From: an uncultured beta proteobacterium
Lineage (GTDB): Bacteria; Pseudomonadota; Gammaproteobacteria; Burkholderiales; SG8-41
Assembly: GCA_903893565.1 (NCBI GenBank)
Contig: CAITMU010000103.1
Coordinates: forward strand, 1 to 64,000
Length of the DNA: 64,000 bases
Direction: 5' to 3'
In this document: positions 18,027 to 26,476 of the stretch, piece after piece
Numbering within the stretch: position 1 is the stretch's first letter
How the letters are laid out: each line of letters starts with the position of its first letter
The notes under the pieces: model-generated
What the model was told of the DNA's origin: nothing
Seen by the model: the letters and a program-made list of their open reading frames with translations, nothing else
Databases searched by the model: none
Made by a program: the position numbers and the translations under genes

Positions 18027-18803
18027 ATGAGGCGCTTTTTTCAATCATCCCCGTTTCGTTTTATTCACGTCTGGCGACGCAATCAACTCGTCTGGCAAAA
18101 ACTAGCCCTTCCCTCTATTCTCGGTAATCTTGCCGATCCACTGCTATATATGCTCGGTCTGGGCTATGGTTTGGGCAAAGTGCTGCCCTCCATCAATGGC
18201 AACTCCTACTTAGTCTTTCTAGCCGGTGGCGTTATTTGCTCTTCTACTATGATGAGCGCCTCGTTTGAATCAATGTACTCGGCTTTCTCCCGGATGCAAA
18301 TACAGCGCACTTGGGAGGCCATTATCAATACCCCCGTAGACTTGAACGATGTTATTTTAGGTGAATTAACGTGGGCGGCTAGCAAAAGTCTACTCTCCGG
18401 AGCTGCCGTTCTTCTGGTGGCAGCCTTGCTAGGCGCCACGCAATCGCCCCTGTGTCTACTCATATTGCCACTCATTGCCCTTACTGGACTGGTATTCGCC
18501 GGATTGGGTTTAATGATCACCGCTTGGGCCCCCAATTACGACTTTTTTATGTACTACTTCACCCTCGCCATCACCCCGATGATGATGATGTGCGGTGTTT
18601 TCTTTCCGGTCGATCAACTGCCTCTGCCGGTTCAGACTTTCGCCCAACTCCTGCCCCTAACCCATGCGGTGGCCATGACACGCCCGCTGTTAGACGGCCA
18701 ATGGCCCTCGCACGCCCTGTTACATGTGCTGGTGCTGTGTGGATACGCGGGTGTAAGCTACGCACTTTGCCGTCGCTGGCTTCAACAAAGACTATTAAAA
18801 TAA
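18027..18803 (+). CDS. ABC-2 type permease, NodJ-like
   Basis: The 258-residue protein has six predicted membrane segments and belongs to the ABC-2/NodJ exporter family. PLLYMLGLGYGLG near residue 35, a segment with MMSASFESMYSAFSRMQIQRTWEAI near 75 (the coupling-helix region) and ITPMMMMCGVFFPVDQLPLPVQTFAQLLPLTHAV near 185-215 are the conserved family parts. It is the membrane partner of the ATPase encoded immediately upstream. In betaproteobacteria this pair is widespread outside nodulation loci, so a role in Nod-factor export should not be assumed. Confidence 0.92.
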   Translation: MRRFFQSSPFRFIHVWRRNQLVWQKLALPSILGNLADPLLYMLGLGYGLGKVLPSINGNSYLVFLAGGVICSSTMMSASFESMYSAFSRMQIQRTWEAIINTPVDLNDVILGELTWAASKSLLSGAAVLLVAALLGATQSPLCLLILPLIALTGLVFAGLGLMITAWAPNYDFFMYYFTLAITPMMMMCGVFFPVDQLPLPVQTFAQLLPLTHAVAMTRPLLDGQWPSHALLHVLVLCGYAGVSYALCRRWLQQRLLK

Positions 18804-18812
18804 ACGCCTAAC

Positions 18813-19235
18813 ATGCTCTGGATTAAGCTTTTTCATATCCTTTTTGTTGTGTCTTGGTTCGCCGGCCTTTTCTATCTGCCTCGTATCTTTGTGAACTTGG
18901 CGATGGAAGAAAACCCTCAGGCCCAGGCCCGATTGTTACTCATGGGCAAAAAACTTCTGCGCTTTATGACGCTACTGAGTATTCCCGCCCTGGGCTTCGG
19001 CGTGTGGTTGTGGTTATCGATGGGCTTCGATCTTTTTGCGCAATCTTCGTGGTTACAGGTCAAACTAGGACTTGTGTTCTTTTTAATCGTCTACCATTAC
19101 TATTGTGGCTATTTATTACAGCGCTTTGAGCAAGGTACTAATCTAAAAACGCATCAGTGGTTTCGGTGGTTTAATGAAATCCCGGTCCTCCTCCTATTGC
19201 TCATCATTTATCTGGTTGTGTTCAAACCGCTTTAA
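18813..19235 (+). CDS. hemJ: HemJ-type protoporphyrinogen IX oxidase (CopD-like)
   Basis: The 140-residue protein has four membrane segments. LFHILFVVSWFAGLFYLPRIFV at the start, WLQVKLGLVFFLIVYHYYCGYLL near 92-112 and FRWFNEIPVLLLLLIIYLVVFKPL at the end match HemJ, the heme-binding membrane enzyme that oxidises protoporphyrinogen IX to protoporphyrin IX in bacteria lacking HemG and HemY. The histidine in segment one (H8) and the invariant lysine in VKLGL are present. It is often labelled CopD family. It follows the ABC permease by ten bases and may be in the same transcript. Confidence 0.82.
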   Translation: MLWIKLFHILFVVSWFAGLFYLPRIFVNLAMEENPQAQARLLLMGKKLLRFMTLLSIPALGFGVWLWLSMGFDLFAQSSWLQVKLGLVFFLIVYHYYCGYLLQRFEQGTNLKTHQWFRWFNEIPVLLLLLIIYLVVFKPL

Positions 19236-19361
19236 AGAGGACTTCGCCTGAGTGAAGACTCAAAGAAGCAATGAATTTTTCCTATTCGCCTCCGTTTTGT
19301 CCCTAAAGACTGCGACCTGCAACCTATCCCTTAACCCAGCATCTCCACAGGAATTATTCTT

Positions 19362-20576
19362 TTGAACCGCGCAGAAACTCACTTTTTTTTTGCTAGCTGC
19401 CCCCGTGGCCTCGAAGCCGTTTTGGTCAATGAGTTAACGAGCCTCAACGCCAGCCACCTCTTAGCCGTTGATGGTGGCGTGCATTTTAAAGGCCCCCTCG
19501 AGCTTTGCTATGCGGCGAACCTTCACAGTCGCGTCGCCAGTCGGGTCTTGTGGCGTGTGGCACGTGCGGCCTACCGCAACGAAACGGACATCTATGAGCA
19601 GTGTCATCGCCTACCTTGGCCGACCTGGTTTGACTGTCAGCGTACACTACGGGTTAACGTTTCAGCCATCAAAGCCTCCGTCAAGAGCTTAGATTTTATT
19701 ACTCTCAGAATCAAAGATGCCGTGTGCGATGTGTTTCGTAGCCACGGTGGTCAAAGACCGAGCATCGATACCCATAACCCCGATATCCGGGTTCACGCTT
19801 TTCTCACTGCCACCGAGCTTACCGTCTACATTGACACGTCCGGGGATCCTTTGTTCAAGCGCGGTTATCGACGGGAGGCCGGTGAGGCCCCGCTGAAGGA
19901 AAACTTAGCCGCCGGGATGATTTATCTTTCTGGATGGAGCCCGGGGCGCGTGTTTCTCGACCCCTTTTGTGGCAGCGGCACTTTGCTTTGCGAAGCCGCT
20001 TTAATGAGCGCTCATCAAGCCCCAGGATTACATCGTTCTTTTGCCTTTGAAAAATTACACTCTTTTGATCCATCGGCTTGGAGTCAACAAAAGAAAATGG
20101 CCACGGATCAACAAACCACCATTGATCCGGACACCTTATTGGGTTCTGATTTACGCGGCGATGCCATCTCCATGGCCCGCGCCAATCTCGACTCGTTGGG
20201 CTTCGTCGATGCGGTGAGTTTAAAACAAGCCAATTTTTTTGAATTTCCGCCTCCCGCCTCCAGCGGCATATTAGTCGCCAATCCTCCATACGGGGTACGC
20301 ATGGAAGATCGGGAGTCTCTGGCGAGCTTTTATCCCAAACTGGGTGACACACTCAAAAAACGCTTCAGTGGTTGGACCGCCTACATCCTCTCCTCCGATC
20401 CTCAGTTAGCAAAAGGCATTGGACTAGCGGCCTCCAAACGAACCCCTTTGTTCAACGGTGCGCTCGAGTGCCGCCTATTCGAATACAAGATGATTGCTGG
20501 CACCATGCGCAGGATAAAAGCAGACAAAACCAGTAACCCCACTACACCCGCCCCAAACACAAATAACCCAACCTAA
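19362..20576 (+). CDS. THUMP-domain class I SAM-dependent RNA methyltransferase (RlmL-like)
   Basis: The 404-residue protein begins with TTG at 19362, nine bases after AGGA (19349-19352). An N-terminal ferredoxin-like/THUMP region (FFASCPRGLEAVLVNEL, then to about residue 165) is followed by a methyltransferase domain with FLDPFCGSGTLLCEAAL near 198 and the catalytic ILVANPPYGVRMED near 302. This matches the RlmL half of E. coli RlmKL, which makes m2G2445 in 23S rRNA. The RlmK half is absent, so it is the single-domain form common outside gammaproteobacteria. The last 20 residues are Thr/Pro/Asn-rich and unconserved. Confidence 0.88.
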   Translation: MNRAETHFFFASCPRGLEAVLVNELTSLNASHLLAVDGGVHFKGPLELCYAANLHSRVASRVLWRVARAAYRNETDIYEQCHRLPWPTWFDCQRTLRVNVSAIKASVKSLDFITLRIKDAVCDVFRSHGGQRPSIDTHNPDIRVHAFLTATELTVYIDTSGDPLFKRGYRREAGEAPLKENLAAGMIYLSGWSPGRVFLDPFCGSGTLLCEAALMSAHQAPGLHRSFAFEKLHSFDPSAWSQQKKMATDQQTTIDPDTLLGSDLRGDAISMARANLDSLGFVDAVSLKQANFFEFPPPASSGILVANPPYGVRMEDRESLASFYPKLGDTLKKRFSGWTAYILSSDPQLAKGIGLAASKRTPLFNGALECRLFEYKMIAGTMRRIKADKTSNPTTPAPNTNNPT

Positions 20577-20617
20577 TCGAGCCTCGTGCTTTTTTGGTCT
20601 CCCAACCGGTTCTCGTG

Positions 20618-21658
20618 TTACTGGAATAACTCTCGGTTAACGGCCTTGCTACGCGCCTCTTCTTTACTGATTAAATTACGCTTAACTAAATCTTGTAAAT
20701 TTTGATCTAGCGTTTGCATGCCAAATTGAGAGCCCACCTGTATGGCCGAATACATTTGCGCCACCTTACCCTCGCGTATTAAATTACGGATGGCGGGTGT
20801 CCCGACCATAATTTCATGTGCAGCCACACGCCCATTGCCATCCCTTGTCTTTAATAGCGTTTGTGAAATGATGGCTTGCAAAGACTCCGATAACATAGAA
20901 CGCACCATCTCCTTTTCTTCCGCAGGAAACACATCAATAATGCGATTAATTGATTTGGCCGCTGAGCTCGTATGCAAGGTTCCAAACACCAAGTGTCCCG
21001 TTTCTGCCGCAGTCATGGCAAGATGAATCGTTTCCAAATCCCGCATTTCTCCCACCAGGATCACGTCAGGATCTTCCCGCAAGGCCGATCGCAAGGCGTT
21101 AGCAAAGGACTGGGTATGCGTGCCCACCTCGCGCTGCTGAATGAGGCATCGTTTGGGTTCGTGCACAAACTCCACCGGATCTTCTACCGTAATGATATGC
21201 GCCTCCTGCGTTTCATTTAAGTAGTTAACCATCGCGGCTAAGGTCGTCGATTTACCCGAGCCAGTCGGACCTGTCACCAACACAATCCCACGCGGCTGAT
21301 TGGCAATCGCCGTAAAGACTTCCGGGGCACGAAGCTCCTGCAATGATTGAATTTTTGAAGGAATCGTACGAAAAACCGCACTGGCTCCCCGTAGTTGATT
21401 AAAGGCATTGACTCGAAAACGCGCTAATTGCGACACTTCAATAGAAAAATCACATTCTAGCCTTTGTTCATAACTTAATTGATGGGTCTGACTCATCACC
21501 TGGGCGAGCATGCGCAGTATGTGCTCATGCGTGAGCACCGCACCTTCGATTCGGCGCATAGACCCGTGTACCCGCATCATGGGAGGCAATCCCGAGGACA
21601 AATGAAGATCAGAAGCCTTACTTCTAACCACTACATTTAATAATTCAAAAATATCCAT
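20618..21658 (-). CDS. pilT: Type IV pilus retraction ATPase PilT
   Basis: From the ATG at 21658 the product has 346 residues, the usual PilT length (MDIFELLNVVVRSKASDLHLSSG...). The PAS-like N-terminal domain is followed by Walker A GPTGSGKST near 130, the Asp box ITVEDPVEFVH near 155, Walker B EDPDVILVGEMRDLET near 195-210 and the His box GHLVFGTLHTSSA near 222, with the AIRNLIREGK retraction motif near 288. The hexamer powers pilus retraction for twitching motility. A TTG nine codons upstream would be the only alternative. It is divergent from yggS, a conserved arrangement. No pilU follows. Confidence 0.95.
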   Translation of the reverse strand: MDIFELLNVVVRSKASDLHLSSGLPPMMRVHGSMRRIEGAVLTHEHILRMLAQVMSQTHQLSYEQRLECDFSIEVSQLARFRVNAFNQLRGASAVFRTIPSKIQSLQELRAPEVFTAIANQPRGIVLVTGPTGSGKSTTLAAMVNYLNETQEAHIITVEDPVEFVHEPKRCLIQQREVGTHTQSFANALRSALREDPDVILVGEMRDLETIHLAMTAAETGHLVFGTLHTSSAAKSINRIIDVFPAEEKEMVRSMLSESLQAIISQTLLKTRDGNGRVAAHEIMVGTPAIRNLIREGKVAQMYSAIQVGSQFGMQTLDQNLQDLVKRNLISKEEARSKAVNRELFQ

Positions 21659-21850
21659 GTGTTTGGCTTCATGAAGATGGAACAAGAAAAAAGTTTGGCG
21701 CTACAATGGTGTGTGGGTTTCCTAGAGACTTTTCTCTCGGCGTAAGGCTTTTTTTCGGCGCAGGCAAAAGACAATAGCAAAGGCAAAACATTCCAAAACA
21801 CCCCGCATGGGGATTCTCATTAGCCCTATCGCTTAAATGACGCCTTGAAA

Positions 21851-21878
21851 TTAACAAATATTAATATATTACTATAAT
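21851..21878 (+). promoter_or_regulatory. yggS promoter implying a leaderless transcript
   Basis: TTAACA (21851-21856; five of six to TTGACA), a 16-base spacer and a perfect TATAAT (21873-21878) form one of the best promoter matches in the window. The -10 box ends only eight bases before the yggS ATG at 21887, so transcription should start at or within three bases of the start codon. Confidence 0.6.
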
Positions 21879-21886
21879 TCACCCCA

Positions 21887-22585
21887 ATGACCGAGATTGC
21901 TGACAATTTAAGCGCCCTCCAAACCCGTATTCAAAAAGCCGCTTTCGCGGCAGGACGTGACCTCGAATCGATTCAACTGCTCGCCGTCAGCAAAACCTTT
22001 GGTGTCGAAAAAATTCTGGCCTGTCAGGCAGCCGGCCAACTCGCTTTTGGCGAAAACTATGTCCAGGAAGCCCTCTTAAAAATTCAAACCCTCCAGGATC
22101 CCCGCTTACAATGGCATTTTTTAGGTCCCATTCAAAGCAACAAAACCCGTTTGATTGCCGAACATTTTGACTGGGTCCACAGCCTAGAACGGGAAAAAAT
22201 TGCACAGCGCTTGAATGAGGCTCGGTCGCCCAACGCATCGCCTTTGAATATTTGTATTGAGGTCAACATGAGTGGCGAGGCCAGTAAATCAGGGGTCAAG
22301 CCGCAGGACGCTTTCGCGCTGGCCGACTATATTTCTCGTTTACCTCGTCTGCTTTTACGCGGCTTAATGTGTATTCCAGAGCCCACACAAGACACCGCGC
22401 TTCGTGCACAACGCTTTTCTGAGTTACGTCAATTACAACAAGCACTCATCGCCCGAGGCCACCCCTTAGATACCCTATCCATGGGCATGTCCGATGACCT
22501 AGAGGAAGCCATTACTGAGGGCTCTACCCTAGTGCGCATTGGTCGCGCACTCTTTGGGGCGCGCCCAACTCACCCCAATCAATGA
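21887..22585 (+). CDS. yggS: YggS-type pyridoxal phosphate homeostasis protein
   Basis: The 232-residue protein is a fold-type III PLP-binding protein without an activity domain. LLAVSKTFGVEKI holds the PLP lysine at K36, FGENYVQEAL near 54, WHFLGPIQSNKT near 80, NICIEVNMSGEASKSG near 120 and LSMGMSDDLEEAITEGSTLVRIGRALFG near 195-225. It keeps free PLP and amino acid pools in balance. No Shine-Dalgarno sequence is present, and the promoter lies eight bases away. It is followed by proC and a YggT gene, the standard proteobacterial yggS-proC-yggT order. Confidence 0.96.
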   Translation: MTEIADNLSALQTRIQKAAFAAGRDLESIQLLAVSKTFGVEKILACQAAGQLAFGENYVQEALLKIQTLQDPRLQWHFLGPIQSNKTRLIAEHFDWVHSLEREKIAQRLNEARSPNASPLNICIEVNMSGEASKSGVKPQDAFALADYISRLPRLLLRGLMCIPEPTQDTALRAQRFSELRQLQQALIARGHPLDTLSMGMSDDLEEAITEGSTLVRIGRALFGARPTHPNQ

Positions 22586-22621
22586 TAACCTTCACCACTT
22601 TAGCCCACTTAATCAGAACCC

Positions 22622-23434
22622 ATGAAAATCACTTTTATTGGCGGCGGCAATATGGCCCACGCCATCCTAGGCGGCTTGATTCAACAGCATTGGAATCCGC
22701 AAACATTAAGCGCGGTGGAAATACTGCCTGAGGCCCGGCAAAAACTGCACGCAGACTTTGCCATTCAAACCTTTGATTCGATTAACGAAGAAAGCCTACC
22801 CGGCGATTGCCTGCTACTGGCAATCAAGCCTCAGCACATGCACGAGGCGGCCACCCAATTAGCCCCCTGGGTCGCGGGCAAACTGGTGATATCGATTGCT
22901 GCCGGGGTGCGCTGTGCCGATCTTAGCCGTTGGCTCGGAGGACACCCCCGTATTATCCGTGTCATGCCCAACACTCCCGCCTTGGTACTTTCTGGCATCA
23001 GCGCCCTTTTCGCCGCCCCTAACGTCAGCCACCAAGATCGCGAGGCTGCCCAAAGCATTATGGCCGCCGTCGGCCAAACGCTGTGGGTCCCCCAAGAAAC
23101 CGATATCGATAGCGTGACTGCCGTATCGGGTAGTGGGCCAGCCTATGTGTTTTATTTCATCGAGGCGCTGGAGGCTGCAGCCCTGAAATTGGGTCTTGGA
23201 TCAGAGTCTGCACGAGCCCTCGCTCTGGCCACAGTCGTCGGCGCTTCCAAACTAGCCGAGCAAAGCCCTGATTCGGTGGCTAGTCTGCGCGCACGCGTCA
23301 CCTCCAAGGGGGGCACCACCGAACGGGCCATTGCCACACTCGAACAAGCCCAATTCAAAGACATTATTAACCAAGCGGTTAAAGCGGCTTGCGATCGCTC
23401 ACACGAACTGGCAGAACAAATGGGCCGCAATTAA
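22622..23434 (+). CDS. proC: Pyrroline-5-carboxylate reductase ProC
   Basis: The 270-residue enzyme reduces 1-pyrroline-5-carboxylate to proline with NAD(P)H. The dinucleotide-binding loop is FIGGGNMAHAILGGL near residue 4-18, VMPNTPALVLSGISAL near 115, and the C-terminal family signature is AVSGSGPAYVFYFIEAL (about 165-185) continued by LRARVTSKGGTTERAIATLE (about 222-242). Length matches ProC. It lies 36 bases after yggS in the same transcript direction. Confidence 0.97.
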   Translation: MKITFIGGGNMAHAILGGLIQQHWNPQTLSAVEILPEARQKLHADFAIQTFDSINEESLPGDCLLLAIKPQHMHEAATQLAPWVAGKLVISIAAGVRCADLSRWLGGHPRIIRVMPNTPALVLSGISALFAAPNVSHQDREAAQSIMAAVGQTLWVPQETDIDSVTAVSGSGPAYVFYFIEALEAAALKLGLGSESARALALATVVGASKLAEQSPDSVASLRARVTSKGGTTERAIATLEQAQFKDIINQAVKAACDRSHELAEQMGRN

Positions 23435-23807
23435 GCCCGCCCACCCCTCGCGGCCCCACCCGACCCCACAGCGAGTCGAAAAGGTTTTGATATAATTAAT
23501 GCGTCAAACCCACTACGTCCACGGTTTTTGATGGCTCTCTTGATACAGATAACAATAGGAGTGCATATGCAACAGACCTTGGGGATCCATTCGTTAAATT
23601 TAATGCCTGCCTTGGCAAAGGGTTTCACGCCTTCATTACCAATTACAAACCCTACAGCGCGCTTAAACTGGGCATTAACCCCGGCATCGCCTGCCGGACC
23701 ATCCAAGGCGACACTTTGGTTTTATGGGCTTATTCGGGGCTGTGAACCCCTGCGCTATGTGAGGCGAATCGACTGTAACCCCCTTTGTTTTTTGACGAGT
23801 CCCTGCC
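23435..23807 (+). pseudogene. Possible gene remnant between proC and the YggT gene
   Basis: No intact gene is convincing in this 373-base gap. A TATAAT lies at 23491-23496 and an AATAGGAG ribosome binding site at 23556-23562 before an ATG at 23566. The frame from that ATG (82 codons to 23815) looks atypical. The neighbouring frame, open from 23500 to the TGA at 23743-23745, reads like a protein (for example DPFVKFNACLGKGFHAFITN and ALKLGINPGIACRTIQGDTL) but has no start codon. A single-base frameshift near 23580 would join ribosome binding site, ATG and this frame. It could be a decayed small gene or chance. Confidence 0.25.
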
Positions 23808-24371
23808 ATGATTGAATCCATCCTGATCTACCTCATTCAAAGCCTCAGTGGTTTTTTTGCGGGGGCCTTGTTACTGCGATTTTGGTTACAACGCTGTCGT
23901 GCGCCGCAGCACAATCCTTTGTCGACGTTTATTCAAGCGCTAACCAATAAACTGGTCATCCCCTGCCGTCGTTGGATACCGGGGTTATGGGGGTTTGATT
24001 GGTCTAGCCTATTACTGTCCTTACTGGTGATTATTGTTGAAGCTTTTTTGTGCGCCTTGATTCGAGATCGGGGGGTGGAAATGGCTTTTTCTACCCTGCT
24101 GTTACTCGCACTCGTGATGTGGATTCGCTTAGCCCTTTATTTGGCGATTGGACTTATTTTTATGCTAGCGATTCTCTCTTGGATGAATCCTTCTAGTCCC
24201 TTCATGGCGGTGACCACTTTACTCACACGACCCTTGCTACAGCCCTTACAAAAAATACTACCTCCCGTAGGCCAGGTCGATTTGTCTCCCATGGTTGCCC
24301 TCTTATTGTTACAACTCATTGCCATGGGGCCCCTAGCCTATCTGGAACGTTGGCTAGGACTATTTTTTTAA
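23808..24371 (+). CDS. YggT-family inner-membrane protein
   Basis: The 187-residue protein contains two copies of the YGGT domain, each a pair of membrane helices. The first copy runs from about residue 10 to 85 and the second from about 98 to 185, with the typical ILSWMNPSSPFMAVTTLLTRPLLQPLQKILPPVG. YggT proteins are implicated in osmotic or ion homeostasis and cell division in other bacteria, but mechanism is unclear. It completes the yggS-proC-yggT set. Its stop is followed by seven T and seven A at the junction with the convergent rng gene. Confidence 0.92.
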   Translation: MIESILIYLIQSLSGFFAGALLLRFWLQRCRAPQHNPLSTFIQALTNKLVIPCRRWIPGLWGFDWSSLLLSLLVIIVEAFLCALIRDRGVEMAFSTLLLLALVMWIRLALYLAIGLIFMLAILSWMNPSSPFMAVTTLLTRPLLQPLQKILPPVGQVDLSPMVALLLLQLIAMGPLAYLERWLGLFF

Positions 24372-24376
24372 AAAAA

Positions 24377-25834
24377 TCAAATCAAGACAATATCAAAAGC
24401 CTCTTGGCTATAAAGACTTTCCACCTGCAAGGATACGGGTTTACCCATGAGATCCGAAACGAGTGCAAGGCTTTGCGATTCCTCATCCAATAATAGATCG
24501 ATCACTTTTTGAGAAGCTAAAACGCGAAATTCACGCGCATCAAACTGCTGCGCTTCCCGGGTTAATTCTCGTAAAATCTGGTAACACACCGTGTGTGCTG
24601 TTTTCAATTCCCCTCTTCCCTCACAGGCTTCACAGGGTTCACACAACACATGCGCGAGGGACTCGCGCGTACGTTTTCGTGTCATTTCCACCAAACCTAA
24701 TTGCGTAAATCCATTCACACTCATGCGAGTTCTATCGCGCGCCAAGGCTTTACGCAATTCAGTTAATACCGCGTTTTGATGCAACTCATTATCCATATCA
24801 ATAAAATCAACAATGATAATGCCGCCTAAATTACGCAATCGCAACTGCCTTGCAATCACCTGCGCCGCTTCAAGATTGGTTTTAAAAATCGTCTCATCAA
24901 AATTTCGTATTCCCACAAAGGCCCCCGTATTCACATCTACGGTCGTTAACGCCTCTGTTTGATCAATGATTAAATAGCCTCCCGACTTTAAATCCACTCG
25001 TCGCGCCAAAGCTTTTTCGATTTCTTCCTCCACCCCGTACAAATCAAATAAAGGTCGTTGCCCGAGGTAATGGGTTAGCCGTTCCATATTATCTGGGGTA
25101 TAGTCTCGCGCAAATTCTTGCATCGGCGCATAAACCTCCTCGGCATCCACCCAAATACGTGTAGTGTTTTCTCCCACAAAGTCTCGCAACACCCGTAGAC
25201 CCAGGTGTAAGTCCTGATAAAGCAATGCCAGCGCCGGTGCCCCAAGGGATCGCGTACAAATACCCGCCCATAATTTGTGTAGATACGCCACGTCCTGGGC
25301 CAACTCTGCCACCGAAGCCGTCTCTGCCATAGTACGTAAAATATACCCCCCCGTTGTCTCAGGAGGCAGCAATTGCTGGAATTTTTCTTTAAGTAATTCG
25401 CGCTCGGAGGGCACTTCAATCCGCTGAGAAATGCCAATATGCATTTTGTCATTGGGTAAATACACTAAAAATCGACCCGCTAGACTAATTTGCGTGGTCA
25501 AGCGTGCCCCCTTAGTCCCTAAGGGGTCTTTGACTACCTGCACCATCAACGTCTCTCCTGCCGACAGCAATCTTTCAATCGGCGGTCCACTCTCTCCCTG
25601 TTGACGACTGCCCCACATATCGGCCACATGTAAAAATGCGGCTCGGGTGCCAGCAATGTCCACAAAGGCCGATTGCATGCCTGGCAACACGCGCACCACT
25701 TTACCGCGATAAATATTGCCCACCATACCCCGGGCTGAATTACGCTCGATATGAATTTCTTGTACGACCCCTTGCTCAATCACGGCAACCCGGGTTTCCT
25801 GAGCAGTAACGTTGATAAGGATTTCTTCGCTCAT
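24377..25834 (-). CDS. rng: Ribonuclease G
   Basis: From the ATG at 25834 (MSEEILINVTAQETRVAVIEQG) the product has 485 residues, the normal RNase G length. The S1 RNA-binding domain (about 35-125; GNIYRGKVVRVLPGMQSAFVDIG-like) is followed by an RNase H-like and catalytic domain with IIIVDFIDM near 340, where the catalytic Asp residues lie. The zinc-link CEPCEACEGRG near 400-412 joins subunits. It matures the 5' end of 16S rRNA and takes part in mRNA decay. An upstream TTG at 25864 would overlap maf by 20 bases and is less likely. It is the last gene of the aceE-to-rng run. Confidence 0.95.
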   Translation of the reverse strand: MSEEILINVTAQETRVAVIEQGVVQEIHIERNSARGMVGNIYRGKVVRVLPGMQSAFVDIAGTRAAFLHVADMWGSRQQGESGPPIERLLSAGETLMVQVVKDPLGTKGARLTTQISLAGRFLVYLPNDKMHIGISQRIEVPSERELLKEKFQQLLPPETTGGYILRTMAETASVAELAQDVAYLHKLWAGICTRSLGAPALALLYQDLHLGLRVLRDFVGENTTRIWVDAEEVYAPMQEFARDYTPDNMERLTHYLGQRPLFDLYGVEEEIEKALARRVDLKSGGYLIIDQTEALTTVDVNTGAFVGIRNFDETIFKTNLEAAQVIARQLRLRNLGGIIIVDFIDMDNELHQNAVLTELRKALARDRTRMSVNGFTQLGLVEMTRKRTRESLAHVLCEPCEACEGRGELKTAHTVCYQILRELTREAQQFDAREFRVLASQKVIDLLLDEESQSLALVSDLMGKPVSLQVESLYSQEAFDIVLI

Positions 25835-25844
25835 GCTTTTCGGT

Positions 25845-26462
25845 TTAATAACTTTGAATGCCAAAAAGCTTTAAAAGCTCGGCCGTTTCTGACAAAGGTA
25901 AACCCATAATCCCGCTGTAGCTACCTTCAATGCGGGTAATAAAAGCTGCCGCAAACCCTTGAATCCCATAAGCACCCGCCTTGTCCATTGGTTCGCCGGT
26001 TTGCACATAGCGCTCAATGCGCGCTTCATCTAATGCAGCAAAAGTGACTTGGGATTGACTTAACCGCGTATGGATCTGCTCACCAAAAACCATCACCACC
26101 GCAGTCAATACGGTATGCGTGCGGCCTGACAGCGCGCCAAGCATCCGCTTGGCCTCTTGCTGATCTTGCGGTTTTCCCAGAATAGTCTGTGCAAAATCAA
26201 TTGTGGTATCAGCCGCCAATACAGGGTGGGGGGCCCAATCGGTCTTTTGGCGAACAAAGGCTAAGCCTGCTCGAGCTTTGTCAATCGCAACCCTCATCAC
26301 GTACTCTTCCGGTTTTTCAGCAAAGCGGACTGATTCATCAACGTCAATACCCTCTGTCAAACCCGGCCCACTCGGTAGCACATGATGAAGGACCCCCATT
26401 TGCGCCAGAAGGGCTTGTCGCCGAGGACTACGTGAAGCCAAATAGAGGCTTACATTTTGCAT
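25845..26462 (-). CDS. maf: Maf/YhdE-type nucleoside triphosphate pyrophosphatase
   Basis: From the ATG at 26462 the product has 205 residues. LYLASRSPRRQALLAQMGV at the start is the Maf signature, VLAADTTIDF near 78 holds the catalytic Asp, and MDKAGAYGIQGFAAAFITRIEGSYSGIMGLPLSET near 155-190 is the conserved C-terminal part of the dTTP/UTP pyrophosphatase group. It removes non-canonical or excess nucleotides and has been linked to septum control. An ATG at 26477 overlaps the rlmH stop and would add five residues, three of them glycine, encoded by the run of nine G. That run also serves as the ribosome binding site for the ATG chosen here. Confidence 0.93.
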   Translation of the reverse strand: MQNVSLYLASRSPRRQALLAQMGVLHHVLPSGPGLTEGIDVDESVRFAEKPEEYVMRVAIDKARAGLAFVRQKTDWAPHPVLAADTTIDFAQTILGKPQDQQEAKRMLGALSGRTHTVLTAVVMVFGEQIHTRLSQSQVTFAALDEARIERYVQTGEPMDKAGAYGIQGFAAAFITRIEGSYSGIMGLPLSETAELLKLFGIQSY

Positions 26463-26466
26463 AGCA

Positions 26467-26475
26467 CCCCCCCCC
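26467..26475 (-). repeat. Homopolymer of nine G before maf
   Basis: Nine consecutive G on the coding strand lie between the rlmH stop and the maf start at 26462, four bases from that ATG. The run occupies the ribosome-binding position. It could slip during replication, changing the spacing, or the frame if the upstream ATG at 26477 is used. Confidence 0.6.
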
Positions 26476-26476
26476 A

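Noticed and set aside
19855..20352. 165-codon minus-strand frame inside the RNA methyltransferase gene
   Set aside because: The plus-strand frame holds the GCGSG-type loop and the NPPY motif. The antisense frame is rich in Trp, Arg and His, as expected of a shadow.
23431..23706. 91-codon minus-strand frame between proC and yggT
   Set aside because: It would overlap the proC stop, lacks a ribosome binding site, and the plus strand carries the promoter-like and ribosome-binding signals.
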